A DNA stretch of 64,000 bases from Mycobacterium uberis (GTDB taxonomy: Bacteria > Actinomycetota > Actinomycetes > Mycobacteriales > Mycobacteriaceae). This document shows, in pieces, positions 1-9,811 of this stretch. The stretch is from positions 1 to 64,000 of the forward strand of contig NZ_QAYL01000016.1 in the NCBI RefSeq assembly GCF_003408705.1, written 5' to 3'. Each line of letters opens with the position of its first letter. Position 1 is the stretch's first letter. The notes under the pieces were generated by a model. The model searched no databases and was not told the origin of the DNA. It was given only the letters and a program-made list of their open reading frames with translations. Both the position numbers and the translations under genes were made by a program.

Positions 1-1255
1 CGTCGGCAAGCACACCACGATTGGCCGCATCATTACTCGAGTCGAAGAGGCTCAACACGATAGAGCACCCATCCAGACCGTCGGCGAGAATTTCTCCCGC
101 CGCTTCGGGCCTACTTCGTTCATTGTCTCGATGATTACGTTGACGATCACCAGAGATGTCCGCCGCGCAATGACCATGCTGCTGATCGCGTGTCCCTGTG
201 CAGTGGGACTGGCCACGCCGACCGCAATCAGCGCCGCGATCGGCAACGGCGCCCGCCGTGGCATCCTCATCAAGGGCGGATCGCATCTCGAACAGGCAGG
301 CCGGGTCGATGCGATCGTGTTCGATAAAACCGGGACTCTAACCGTCGCCCGCCCTGTGGTCACCAATATCGTTGCCATAAGTAAAGATTGGGAGCCAGAG
401 CAGGTGTTGGCCTATGCGGCCAGCTCAGAGATCCACTCTCGGCATCCACTGGCCGAAGCGGTGATTCGCTCAACCGAAGAGCGCCACATCAACATCCCGC
501 CGCACGAGGAGTGCGAGGTGCTGGTGGGCCTGGGCATGCGGACCTGGGCCGACGGTCGAACCCTGTTGTTGGGCAGCCCGTCGCTGTTGCGCACCGAAAA
601 GGTAAAGGTGTCGAAGAAGGCAGCGGAGTGGGTCGACAAACTGCGGCACCAGGCGGAGACTCCGCTGCTGCTCGCGGTGGACGGGACACTGGTGGGGCTG
701 GTCAGTCTGCGTGACGAAGTGCGGCCTGAGGCAGCCGAGGTACTGACCAAATTGCGAGCCAGCGGTATCCGACGGATCGTCATGCTAACCGGGGACCATC
801 CAGACATTGCCGAGGTCGTCGCCAACGAGCTAGGCATCGACGAGTGGCGCGCCGAGGTGATGCCCGAAGACAAGCTCGAGGTGGTTCGCAATCTGCAGAA
901 GGAAGGCTACATCGTTGGCATGGTTGGGGACGGCGTCAATGACGCCCCAGCGCTAGCGACCGCCGATATCGGAATCGCCATGGGCCTAGCCGGAACCGAC
1001 GTCGCCGTCGAGACCGCCGACGTGGCACTAGCCAACGACGATCTCAACCGCCTACTCGACGTGCGGGACCTGGGCGCCCGGGCAGTTGATGTGATCCGCG
1101 AGAACTACGGGATGTCCATCGCCGTCAATGCGGCCGGGCTGCTTATTGGGGCAGGCGGGGTACTCTCCCCCGTGCTGGCCGCAGTTCTGCACAACGCATC
1201 ATCGGTCGCGGTGGTGGCTAACAGCTCCCGGCTCATCCGCTACCGTCTAGGCTAA
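1..1255 (+). CDS. ctpC: Metal-transporting P-type ATPase CtpC, 3' part
   Basis: This is the C-terminal part of a P1B-type heavy-metal ATPase of the inner membrane, open from position 2 in frame and cut by the window edge. In order it shows the VGxxTxIGRI segment of the actuator region, the CPC metal-binding motif in a membrane helix (near 191-199), the phosphorylation motif DKTGTLT (near 323-343), the HP motif of the ATP-binding domain (near 438), the GDGVNDAPA hinge (near 927-953) and two C-terminal membrane helices. In M. tuberculosis CtpC (Rv3270, about 718 residues) exports manganese or zinc and works with a small metallochaperone encoded upstream, which lies outside this window. No frameshift or stop is visible, so the gene looks functional. 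The metal cannot be read from the sequence alone. Confidence 0.93.
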   Translation, partial: VGKHTTIGRIITRVEEAQHDRAPIQTVGENFSRRFGPTSFIVSMITLTITRDVRRAMTMLLIACPCAVGLATPTAISAAIGNGARRGILIKGGSHLEQAGRVDAIVFDKTGTLTVARPVVTNIVAISKDWEPEQVLAYAASSEIHSRHPLAEAVIRSTEERHINIPPHEECEVLVGLGMRTWADGRTLLLGSPSLLRTEKVKVSKKAAEWVDKLRHQAETPLLLAVDGTLVGLVSLRDEVRPEAAEVLTKLRASGIRRIVMLTGDHPDIAEVVANELGIDEWRAEVMPEDKLEVVRNLQKEGYIVGMVGDGVNDAPALATADIGIAMGLAGTDVAVETADVALANDDLNRLLDVRDLGARAVDVIRENYGMSIAVNAAGLLIGAGGVLSPVLAAVLHNASSVAVVANSSRLIRYRLG

Positions 1256-1268
1256 CACGGTTAGGGGC

Positions 1269-1949
1269 TCAGCAACCACAGTTGTGGCCACGCCAAGCTC
1301 GGATGCCCTGCCACACCGCTACGGCGGCGATGGCCAGGCCGATCGTGGGATCAACCCACCAGCCGTCAGGCCCGCAGGCGGTGATCGCCAGGCCGATCAG
1401 CACCCCGGCGGCCTGGGCGGCGCATAGATAGTTCTGAGTGCCTTCGCCCTCGGTGGCTGCCGATGCCAGCCGGGCACCCACCTGATGATTGGCCCACCCA
1501 AGAATCGGCATCAACACCAAGGCGAGGACCGTTAACCCAATGCCGATTACCGACGCCTCGGCGTGGTGCTTGCCGATCAGGTCACGGATAGATTCGACAA
1601 CGATGTAAGGGGCAGTCAGCCAAAACGACACCGCCACACCACGTTGTGCGCACCGCTCAGCGGTCTCCGACGCCGTGCGAGCGCCTGTGAAACGCCAGAG
1701 CACCATCGCACTGGCCAGTCCTTCAGATCCGCCACCGAGCGCCCACCCGGTCAATGCGACGGACCCGACTGCCAAACCTTGCCACAGCCCAACGGCACCT
1801 TCGATGAGCAACACGGCGAGGCTGACCCAGGCCAGCCACCGCGCCCACCGAGCGCTCCGCTGCCACCCGGCATCACGCATGGAGGTGCCGCAATCGACAT
1901 GAGCAACTGATCCGACCAAATCGCCAACCGTGCGGGAAATCATCTGCAT
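1269..1949 (-). CDS. Integral membrane protein, Rv3271c-like
   Basis: A 226-residue polytopic membrane protein, convergent with ctpC and ending 14 bases from its stop. About five or six hydrophobic segments are visible (roughly residues 35-60, 65-85, 100-125, 130-150, 175-195 and 200-215). The tail ends in a cysteine-rich GHNCGC, which could bind metal. It corresponds to M. tuberculosis Rv3271c (about 222 residues), whose function is unknown. The layout loosely resembles the membrane half of cation diffusion facilitators, and the neighbouring metal pump gives weak support for a metal link. That is inference. The ATG at 1949 gives a length close to the counterpart. No disruption is seen. Confidence 0.85.
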   Translation of the reverse strand: MQMISRTVGDLVGSVAHVDCGTSMRDAGWQRSARWARWLAWVSLAVLLIEGAVGLWQGLAVGSVALTGWALGGGSEGLASAMVLWRFTGARTASETAERCAQRGVAVSFWLTAPYIVVESIRDLIGKHHAEASVIGIGLTVLALVLMPILGWANHQVGARLASAATEGEGTQNYLCAAQAAGVLIGLAITACGPDGWWVDPTIGLAIAAVAVWQGIRAWRGHNCGC

Positions 1950-2229
1950 CCAGCGATGCTAAATGCCGTTTTCCCTACATGCGTTTTCAATTGTACTCAC
2001 CGGCAGCTGTATCGCTGCACCAACGGACGCCGGCCACAGATGGGTGATTAATGTAACAATGACTACAAGCGCAGTAGATGAAGGGAACACGGATGGAACG
2101 CACCGAAAATGACACCTGAGACGCGGCGACAAGCGTGGGTACTACTGCGCCTAGGGTGGTCGCGGGACAGGCCAGGGCCACCAGGGATACCCTGATATTG
2201 ACGACCGGTTTATATAACCGCTGGTATGG

Positions 2230-3080
2230 GCGGGTCGGCATCGATTTTTTTACTCGATGAGCGATCGACGAACTCAGCTCCGCTGCGGTCGATATCCTCG
2301 GCGTCCCCTAGAGCATGCAGCGGATGACCGATATGCTGGTAGTGCGTACTCGCTACATCCATGCATTTTTCGACGACGCCATGGTTTACCAAGGCACCTG
2401 GAACCCACTAGGCGGCCATTATGGCCTCTGGCCTCAATACTCTCGGCTATCAACTTGCCTGGCCGACAGGGATGGCGGTACGCGAGATCGACCAGCTGCG
2501 AGTCATCGCATTCAAGAGCACCACACTAACCGTGCTCGGTACTGCTCCGACGACTGACCTTCGGGCGATGCCAATCATCGACCTCCGCCACGACTGACCA
2601 GCGGCACTGCACCAAGCCGGCTTCGACCCGGGACGCCCTCCGTGCGGCTCGCCAAGGTCCTGCTCGCCTATCCTGTCCGCCGCAGGCACAGGATCGCTTG
2701 CTGGATGATATAACCGCGTTCCGCTCAGTGCCGACGATAGTAGATTTGGTAACGGATACGTTCCTCAACTCCCCAGATGCCATACAGGCGTTGGAAACCG
2801 CGAATCGAAAGGGGATACGAACACGGCTTGGACGCCGTGCTCAACAATCTGGGCTACCCCGGCGAGCGCAATGACGTCGCAATCTACCTAGACGTGCGCG
2901 GCTGGAACGTGACAGGCACGCAGCTAGAACAGCTATTCGCCCATAACAGATTACCGATTCCACCTACAAAAGAAAAACCTGCTTCAACAGTTTTCGCTAG
3001 TACACTACTCCACCGCGGTACTACACCTAGGAGCCGATACCTAACTAGAAACAGACTCCACCAGATCAAGCTAGGAGGAG
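2230..3080 (+). pseudogene. SAM-dependent methyltransferase (TIGR00027-like) pseudogene
   Basis: A decayed member of the mycobacterial family of putative S-adenosylmethionine methyltransferases. Pieces appear in the right order but in different frames: QRMTDMLVVRTRYIHAFFDDA (near 2317-2380, the family's QRMTDMxAVRTRFFDDFF block), REIDQLRVIAFKSTTL then LGTAPTTDLRAM (near 2480-2570), PAALHQAGFDPGRPSV (near 2598-2645), AQDRLLDDITA (near 2690-2720) and GYPGERNDVAIYL then GWNVT (near 2850-2915). Several frameshifts and stops separate them and the glycine-rich cofactor loop is not readable. M. tuberculosis has several paralogues of this family, but I do not recall one at this position, between the Rv3271c and Rv3272 counterparts. 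Confidence 0.75.
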
Positions 3081-3087
3081 TACGTCG

Positions 3088-4300
3088 ATGCTAAACAACA
3101 ACCCCGCCAAAACACTTGACGGCTTTCAGATACTCGATTTCACTCAAAACGTGGCCAGGCCGTTCGCCGGACAGACGCTGGCATAGCTAGACGCCGAAGT
3201 CATCAAGTAAGTATTGAAGCGGCCTACCAGATCATCACAGTACTGCCCAGACACCCACCGCTGACGACATAATTTTCTGTCCAACAACCGCGGCAAGAAG
3301 TCGGTAACGGTGACCTTGACTAACGACGAAGCCAAACAACAGATACTGCGCCTCACCGATACCACCAATGTCGTACTGGACGGTTTTCGGCCTGGGGTTA
3401 TGGAGCGAATATGCTTGGGCTCCAACGACTTCCAGTCGCGCAACCCCAAGTTGATCTACATACGCTTGACGGCATTCGACGGCAACGGCACACACAGCAA
3501 CCGGTTAGGACATTGATCTGCTAGTCGCTACCAAGGCCTATATTACCACCGGAATGCCCGCGCCGGACAGCACACCACAGATCATCCTGTTGCAACTCGT
3601 CGACAACTCCAGTCAGCCACGTGCTTGGTCCAAGCCGTACTGGCGGAGCTGCTCAACCGCAAACAGCACGGGGTATCCGACACCGTCCCAGTCGCGGTCT
3701 ACGACGTAGTGATAGTAGCACAGATCAACCAATTAACAATACATCTCAACCAGAAGGACAGCACCCGTACAGCCGCCAAGCCAGCGCCGAAGCAGGACCC
3801 GGAAGCTAAGCAACCAAGATAGTTAGCTTTTCCAGCCAACCATCGGACGCCTTCTGAGCCACCGACGGATACGTTGTGGTCAGCGCTTATGCGCCCAGGA
3901 ACTGGCAGAAGATGTTCCACATCATAGGCCGACCCGGTCTTATTAACGACGAGCGATCCAGGTACCAACGCGCTTGAGCGGTCAACTACCCCGAGTTGAC
4001 CGACGAACTTCAAGCAGCACTGGCCGCCAAGACCGTTGCCGAATGGGTTGAGCTGCTACACCAGCGCTCTCTCATGACCTGCCTGGCCTACACCGGAAGC
4101 AGGCCGCGTCGACACTCCTTTTGTTCGCGGAGAACGACCTCACTCTGCACATCGGCAGCGGTGGCCCGCAGACTAGAGCTACAACGGCGATCCGCATACC
4201 AGCCCGCTACTCCAACTTCAACGCCGTTGTCACCGACAACCCGCAGGCCACGGGGCAGCACCACGACGTGTTTCTGATAGCACCACAGGACGATTCGTGA
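3088..4300 (+). pseudogene. Class III CoA-transferase (CaiB/BaiF-like) pseudogene, Rv3272
   Basis: Remnant of a family III acyl-CoA transferase equivalent to M. tuberculosis Rv3272 (about 394 residues). A good ribosome-binding site (AGGAGG) precedes the ATG at 3088. The N-terminus reads LDGFQILDFTQNVARPFAGQ, then a TAG interrupts it near 3184. Later blocks are NNRGKKSVTVTLTNDEAKQQ (near 3283-3345), VLDGFRPGVMERICLG (near 3372-3420), RNPKLIYIRLTAFDGNGTHS (near 3439-3497), TDELQAALAAKTVAEWVELL (near 3997-4057) and a terminal HHDVFLIAPQDDS ending at the TGA at 4298-4300. At least four frame changes and several stops separate them. The next gene downstream is not the expected Rv3273. Confidence 0.9.
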
Positions 4301-4311
4301 CGATCCACGCC

Positions 4312-6291
4312 TTAGGGCTTCAGCTTGACTACCCGGTCGTTGCCACGGTCGGCGACGTAGACGGTCCCGTTTTTGTCCACCGTGACTGCCATGGGAGTGT
4401 TGAGGTCGTTAAACGGCAGCACGATCGGAGTGTTCGACCCAGCCGGCAATTTCACCACCTGGCTATTGTCGTGTTCAGTGACGTAGACGTCGCCGGCGGT
4501 ATCCACCGCAATACCCCAGGGCACCGTGACGCCGGTGAACGCCAGCACGGTCTGGGTGTTTGTCCCGACATTTAACTCCAACACCCGGTTATTGTCGGTG
4601 TCGGCGACATAGACATTGCCAGCGCTGTCCACCGCGATACCATCGGGGTTCCTCAGACCGGCGAACGGCAGTACAGTCTGCACGGCGGACCCGGCTTCGA
4701 GCTTGACAACCCGGCTGTTACCCCGGTCGGCGACATAGACATCGCCGGCAGCGTCCACCGCAATACCCTCGGGGTAATTAAGATCAGAAAACGGCAGCAC
4801 AATCTCATGGCTTGACCCGGCCGCCAACGACACCACCCGGTTGTTGAAATCGGTGACATACACGGTACCTGCGGCGTCCACAGCCAGCCCTTGAGGCTGA
4901 TAGAGACCAGAAAACGGCAGCACCGTTGGGGTACTTGACCTCGGCGCCAACTTCACCACCCGCCCATACATGACTTCACTGGCGACATACACGTCACCAG
5001 CCTTGTCTACCGCCACCCCACCAGGAGACAAACGAAAGTCGATACCATTGAACGGCAACACGATTTGCCCGGTCGCCTGCCCAGACGACGACGAGAGGCG
5101 CGATTTCAGAACCTGCGTGATACCGATGGCGGCGACAAGCACGACCACCGTAGCACCGGCGGCGATCCATCGCATGCGTTTCCGACGGAGCCAAGAAAAG
5201 TCTGGGTCGGGCACAACGAGTGGTTGGCTAACCGTTGGTGGTCCAGCAAGACTGGCAGAGTACGGCGGCCCAGTTGGACGCCAACCGCCACCGCTGCTGT
5301 CGGTAGTTACTGGACGAGCCATGATCACCTCGCCGGGCAACTGCGCTGAAGCAACCATTGATCTGGAGTCGGTGCCCGAGCCCGGGTAATGGGCACAGCC
5401 AGCGTTGCCAAGCAGAGTCGCGTTGTCGCCGCGCTGCAGAATCGTGGCTTCCTGGTGCTGCTCGGATGCGTTCAGCGCCCAGTGGGCGGCTTTAGCCAGA
5501 TCACCCGCGGTGGCATAGCGCTCTATAGGGTTTTTGGCCATGCCTTTAGCAATCACCTCGTCGAACACCGCTGGAACCATTCCCATTCGCAGTTGGCAGT
5601 GCTGCAGATCAGGCTCGAGCAGATGCGCGGCAACCAGTCGTTCGACGGTGTCGGCATAATAGGGCGGCGATCCGACCAAACACTCGCCCAACACGCAGGC
5701 TAGTGCATAGATATCAGCACGGTAATTGACCTCGCTGCCTGTGAACCTCTCCGGAGCAATGTAGTTGGAGATGCTGCTCTGAGTCGGACCGGTGTCAGAC
5801 ACGGCACGTGCAATCCCGAAATCCACCAGGTAAGCAAAGTCCTTGTCGGTGACCAGAATGTTTTCCGGTTTGACGTCGCAGTGTGTGACGCCGTTCGCGT
5901 GTGCAGCATCCAGCGCAGCTGCGATTTGGCGAACGATTGCCACTGTTCGCACCGTGCTCAGCGGACCGTACTGTGACAACATGATGCGCAGCGAAACGCC
6001 GTCAATAAGGCGCATCTCCACATAGAACTGCCCGTTGATCTCGCCGTATTCATGGATAGGAACGATGTGCGGCTCGGTCAAACGTCCCGCCGTGTCAACC
6101 TCACGTTGCATACGCGCATGAAATTCCGAATTGTCGGAGTAATACTGCGGTGAGATCAGCTTCAGCGCCACCACCCGGCGCTTACGCGTGTCTTCTGCTT
6201 CATAGACCTCGCCCATACCGCCACGACCAAGCAACCGCATCAGCTGATACGGCCCAAACTGCGACCCTGCCCGCGTAATAGCGTCACTCAC
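4312..6291 (-). CDS. pknD: Transmembrane Ser/Thr protein kinase PknD, full length but with eroded catalytic motifs
   Basis: A 659-residue open frame with PknD architecture: kinase domain (about 15-275), linker, one membrane helix (about 374-394) and an extracellular six-bladed NHL-type propeller (about 410-659; repeated VLPFxxL, GIAVDxAGDVYVAD and NRVVKL units). PknD is a sensor kinase near phosphate-transport genes in M. tuberculosis. The glycine loop GRGGMG (22-27), lysine 44 in VALKL, and DFG (157-159) are present. The HRD motif reads HCD (137-139), so the catalytic-loop arginine is cysteine. The activation segment is about four residues shorter than I recall for M. tuberculosis, and the conserved GT before YMAPE reads S-I (173-174). 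The start is GTG with GGAAGGGAG upstream. Either a pseudokinase receptor or a gene early in decay. Confidence 0.92.
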   Translation of the reverse strand: MSDAITRAGSQFGPYQLMRLLGRGGMGEVYEAEDTRKRRVVALKLISPQYYSDNSEFHARMQREVDTAGRLTEPHIVPIHEYGEINGQFYVEMRLIDGVSLRIMLSQYGPLSTVRTVAIVRQIAAALDAAHANGVTHCDVKPENILVTDKDFAYLVDFGIARAVSDTGPTQSSISNYIAPERFTGSEVNYRADIYALACVLGECLVGSPPYYADTVERLVAAHLLEPDLQHCQLRMGMVPAVFDEVIAKGMAKNPIERYATAGDLAKAAHWALNASEQHQEATILQRGDNATLLGNAGCAHYPGSGTDSRSMVASAQLPGEVIMARPVTTDSSGGGWRPTGPPYSASLAGPPTVSQPLVVPDPDFSWLRRKRMRWIAAGATVVVLVAAIGITQVLKSRLSSSSGQATGQIVLPFNGIDFRLSPGGVAVDKAGDVYVASEVMYGRVVKLAPRSSTPTVLPFSGLYQPQGLAVDAAGTVYVTDFNNRVVSLAAGSSHEIVLPFSDLNYPEGIAVDAAGDVYVADRGNSRVVKLEAGSAVQTVLPFAGLRNPDGIAVDSAGNVYVADTDNNRVLELNVGTNTQTVLAFTGVTVPWGIAVDTAGDVYVTEHDNSQVVKLPAGSNTPIVLPFNDLNTPMAVTVDKNGTVYVADRGNDRVVKLKP

Positions 6292-6529
6292 CGTCGACGC
6301 TCCCTTCCATTGGCCGCCAATTCCGACTCTCCCAGTCCCGCTGCGTCGAAACCGGTGTTTACCACGCGGTAAATCCCCAATAACCGGGCTACAATAAAGT
6401 TGCGCAACACGAGACCTCTCTGCAGGTTCGTCGATGGACCTTCCAAAGTTACTAGAGCCCTATGAAATTGATAGGAATGGCTACTGTCCGGCATGTACAT
6501 GTACAAAGAATCCGGTCCGGACACGCAAA
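6292..6529 (-). other. pstS2-pknD spacer
   Basis: About 238 bases separate the pstS2 stop from the pknD start; both genes are read leftward. The M. tuberculosis spacer is much shorter as I recall it, so pknD may have its own promoter here. No clear hairpin terminator or promoter was recognised. A frame of about 78 codons crosses the spacer but resembles no protein I know. Confidence 0.4.
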
Positions 6530-7645
6530 TTAAGCGATAGCATTCACCGCTGCTGCCAGTTTAGATTGGAACGAGCTCGGCAGTGGAATCGACCCATACT
6601 GCTCTAAACCATCTTGGCCCGCGCCAATTGCGGCCTCCATAAACGCCTTCACCGCCGTGCCGGTGGCAGAATCCGGATACGTCGAGCAGACGACCTCATA
6701 GGTTGCCAACACGATCGGGTATGCACCGGGCTGGGTCGGTTTGTAGAACGACGACGTATCCAACACCAAGTCATTGCCCTGCCCCACGATTCTGGCCCCG
6801 GCAATCGTCTTGCCGACGGAATCGATAGTAATCGACACCGGATCCGGACCCGCTGACGTGATGATCTGGACCATATCCAACTGCTTACCCACAGCGAACG
6901 ACCACTCGTTGTAGGTGATCGACCCGTCGATGTTCTCCAGGGCCCCCGATGTGCCATTGTTTCCCGCGGCACCGACACCGACGCCCCCGTTGAACGTCTC
7001 GCCTACACCCTTACCCCACGCACCGTTAGATGCAGCATCAAGGTATTGCTGGAAATTGTACGTGGTGCCGGACTTGTCGCTGCGAAAGATGACGTGGATG
7101 GGTATTGATGGCAGCAGGGTTCCCGCGTTGAGCGCGGTGATCGCCGGGTTGTCCCACGTGGTGATGCTGCCGTTAAAGATCTTTGCCGTGGTGGGTCCGT
7201 CTAACTTTAACGACGCCACGCCGTTGATGTGGTAAGTGACCGCGATCGGGCCAAACACCGTCGGCAGATCCCACGCCGGCGAACCGCAGCGTGCCGCCGC
7301 GTTCTCGGTCTGACCCGTTGATGGATCCAACGGGATATCAGACCCCGCCAAATCGGTTTCGTTGTTGATGAACTCCGTCACCCCACTGCTGGAGCCGTTT
7401 GCGTTGTAATCCAACGTATAGCCTGGACAGGCCCGGACATAGGCGTAGACAAATTGCTCTATCGCGTTCTCTTGGGCGGTCGATCCGGCTTCCTTAAGCT
7501 GTCTCTTACCGCCGCAGTGCACCGACACCAGCGAAGTACTGGATCCAGATGACGAGGTGATGGTGTTGTTGTTCCCACACGCCGTTAATATCAGCGCGCT
7601 GACAGCCAACAGACTCCGTACAACGCCAGATCGGGTGGACTTCAC
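6530..7645 (-). CDS. pstS2: Phosphate-binding lipoprotein PstS2
   Basis: A periplasmic phosphate-binding lipoprotein of the PstS family, 371 residues, almost the length of M. tuberculosis PstS2 (Rv0932c). It would bind inorganic phosphate for a Pst ABC importer. The N-terminus has a basic stretch, a hydrophobic core and the lipobox LTAC with acceptor cysteine 23. Family blocks are visible: [70 protein letters not shown] and [12 protein letters not shown]. The GTG at 7645 is chosen because AAAGGAG lies just upstream and it gives the lipoprotein signal; in-frame starts farther upstream would mask that signal. pknD follows on the same strand. The divergent partners pstB and pstS1 are dead, so a transporter would need other Pst subunits from elsewhere. 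Confidence 0.93.
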   Translation of the reverse strand: MKSTRSGVVRSLLAVSALILTACGNNNTITSSSGSSTSLVSVHCGGKRQLKEAGSTAQENAIEQFVYAYVRACPGYTLDYNANGSSSGVTEFINNETDLAGSDIPLDPSTGQTENAAARCGSPAWDLPTVFGPIAVTYHINGVASLKLDGPTTAKIFNGSITTWDNPAITALNAGTLLPSIPIHVIFRSDKSGTTYNFQQYLDAASNGAWGKGVGETFNGGVGVGAAGNNGTSGALENIDGSITYNEWSFAVGKQLDMVQIITSAGPDPVSITIDSVGKTIAGARIVGQGNDLVLDTSSFYKPTQPGAYPIVLATYEVVCSTYPDSATGTAVKAFMEAAIGAGQDGLEQYGSIPLPSSFQSKLAAAVNAIA

Positions 7646-7839
7646 GGAACTCCTTTCACGAGTCAAGACGACGAACGCACTTATTCCGCCACCGTAGATT
7701 TGTGTACATACAAGCCTGGCCAATTAGGAGCAAGATTTAGAGGCGCCTTTGAAGATTTTCTGGAAAGACTAGAAGAGTCTAGCCGCAGCGGTGCAAGTGA
7801 GCAGATACTAAGCGGGTTTTTGCAGATACCTATAAGCTA

Positions 7840-8566
7840 GCCTGTGTGACGACGTGCGCGGGGTCGCGAAGTAACTTCGGTGGGATGTTGATGAGCCCTG
7901 AACAGGTTGACGCTCAAACGGTACCCCGAAAACTGGTGCTGCTGATGCTGTTCCACCTGCCATGGCGACGGTGAACCTAACGTTCGTTTTCGCTGCCGCA
8001 TGGGGCTGATATTGTAGCTTATCAATCCGTTGCCAATGTCAATCTTGGATAACGTGGTTGTCGGCGTGCGTACTCACAAGATGGTGCCGCGCAAAGAATT
8101 CAAAAACGTTACTGAAGCCCGGCTGGCCGAGGTTGGGTTTTAGGATGTGGTCAAGGATCGGCTTGGTGATTCACCGTCCTGAATCTCCGGTGGTCAGCAG
8201 CAGTTGTTGTGTCTGGCCCGTGCGCTTGTCAAAGGGACCGGAGGTGTTGTTGTTTAACGCACCCACTTCTTCACTGAACTCGACCACGACCAAAAGATCG
8301 AGTAGCTCATTCAACCATTGGCCAATCGGCTGACCGTTATCGTGGTGACCTATTATCTTGCCCAGGCCACCCGGATTGATCACCGGACGGAATTATTTAT
8401 CGACGATAAACTGATCCAAGAAGAACCCACCGAACAGCTGTTCCCATCACCCAAACAGGCCGAAAAGGTCCGTTCAATCTCCGGACTGTTCGGCGACCGC
8501 AGACTCCTCGGTGCCAGAAAACAGCAAGTCAGAACCACAGCAGCAGATGACGGAAACCCGGCATAA
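7840..8566 (+). pseudogene. pstB: Phosphate ABC transporter ATPase PstB pseudogene
   Basis: Remnant of the ATP-binding subunit of a phosphate importer, equivalent to M. tuberculosis Rv0933 and divergent from pstS2. The Walker A region is not recognisable. The middle and end remain: VGVRTHKMVPRKEFKNVTEARLAE (from about 8058), then a TAG, DVVKDRL, the ABC signature SGGQQQLLCLARAL (near 8186-8230), and RLTVIVVTYYLAQATRI with IQEEPTEQLFPSPKQAEKV (8325-8470). The D-loop region is frameshifted and the switch histidine reads tyrosine (VTYYLAQ instead of VTHNLAQ). Multiple stops make it non-coding. Confidence 0.9.
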
Positions 8567-8600
8567 ACCGGCAATGGCAATAGATAGGGTCAGCTGTGTG

Positions 8601-9560
8601 ATGGCTCGCTTACGTACGTTGTTGGCTACTGTACTACTGATCTTGGGTGGCAGCCTGCGGTTCGAACGCAACAAGTGGTTCGTCGAGTCCCAAGGCCGGC
8701 CGGTAACGTCGCCACCGCGCTCGCGCCGTCGAAGGCCACGTTGTCAGAGACCGGCAGCACATTGCTTAAAACCCCTCTATAGAATCTATGAGGTCCAGCC
8801 TACCAAATCGAAGTACCTAAACGTCACGATCACCGGTCAGGAACTGGGATCGCGCAGGTCACTGCCGGAGCGGTCGACATCAGCGCCTCCGACCGCGTGG
8901 TCCGTCATACGGTGACATGGCCAACGCACAAAGGATTGATGAAACATCGCGTTAGCCCATTCTGCCCAGCAGATCAAATACAGCCTGCCCAGTGCCAGTG
9001 ATCAACTCAAACTGAATTGAACCGTATCGAGGGGTAGGTACCAGGGCGCGATCAAAACCTGGAACAACCCGGAGAGCGCCGCCATTCAACCCCTACTTAA
9101 ACCTGCCTGACACCGCTGCCATTGCACTCCACCGTTCCGAGAGACCGAGTAATACTTTACTTGCTCACCCAGTATCTGGCCAAGCAAGACCCCGACACGG
9201 CTGGGGTAAGTCGTCCAGCTTCGACACCACCGTCGACTTACCGGCCGTGCCGAGCGTGCTGGGTGAAAACGGCAAAGGGAGCATGCTGACTGGCTGTTCC
9301 GAGACTCCCGGCTGCGTCGCCTACATCGGCATCAGCTTCCTCAACCACGCCAACCAGAAGGGACTGGATGAGGCCCAGATGAGCTCGCCCAGTGACAGTA
9401 AAGTCGGTCTCCGGGCAGAACCGCGACCTGGACCGGATAATACCTTTAGACGAAGGCGGCCAACACTAAATTTGGCTTTAGACGGCTAACGCCAGTATAC
9501 AGCAGCCTTGCTGGTTCGGAGTTCGCCGCGTCCACCGCGTAAACCGGCTGTATCCGTGTT
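8601..9560 (+). pseudogene. pstS1: Phosphate-binding lipoprotein PstS1 (PhoS1) pseudogene
   Basis: Decayed copy of the PstS1/PhoS1 phosphate-binding lipoprotein (the 38-kDa antigen, Rv0934). An N-terminus starting at the ATG at 8601 is hydrophobic but the lipobox cysteine is lost. Downstream, in shifting frames: a GSTLL-like block (near 8753), GTGIAQVTAGAVDISASDR (near 8840-8895), HKGLM (near 8929), LTQYLAKQDPD (near 9160-9195), LGENGKGSMLTGCSETPGCVAYIGISFLNHANQKGLDEAQM (9259-9380) and a final NASIQQ block near 9490. Several stops and frameshifts occur. It follows dead pstB in the same order as in M. tuberculosis. Confidence 0.9.
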
Positions 9561-9811
9561 GTTGCAACACCCGTAATGTTACCTCAAGGAATTCAACCTC
9601 GCGCGGCGACTACGGTTAGAAGTTGGCAGCACGATCAGCCATCTCGATCACACCGCTCACCGTATAGCTGTGCGGACAGTACAACCTTGTACTGCACCGC
9701 TTTGCTTTTTAGGACCTGCGGCCAATTAGTCTGCCCGGGATTGGGCATGCTCGACCTGGTTGTGATTGCCTGTCAAGCAGGCGGTTTCGCTGGGCCAAAC
9801 CTATATTGGGA
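9561..9811. other. Unassigned spacer at the right edge of the pknD-pst block
   Basis: About 250 bases between the last recognisable pstS1 remnant and fadE25. No gene, repeat or terminator was recognised. This is one junction of the inserted pknD-pst block; traces of pstC1 or of the expected Rv3273 could be here but I cannot identify them. Confidence 0.4.

Noticed and set aside
5106..5389. Plus-strand open frames opposite pknD
   Set aside because: They are antisense shadows of the GC-rich pknD frame, with no family resemblance or ribosome-binding site.
6288..6524. A 78-codon minus-strand frame between pstS2 and pknD
   Set aside because: It overlaps the pknD start, lacks a convincing ribosome-binding site and resembles nothing known; treated as spacer.
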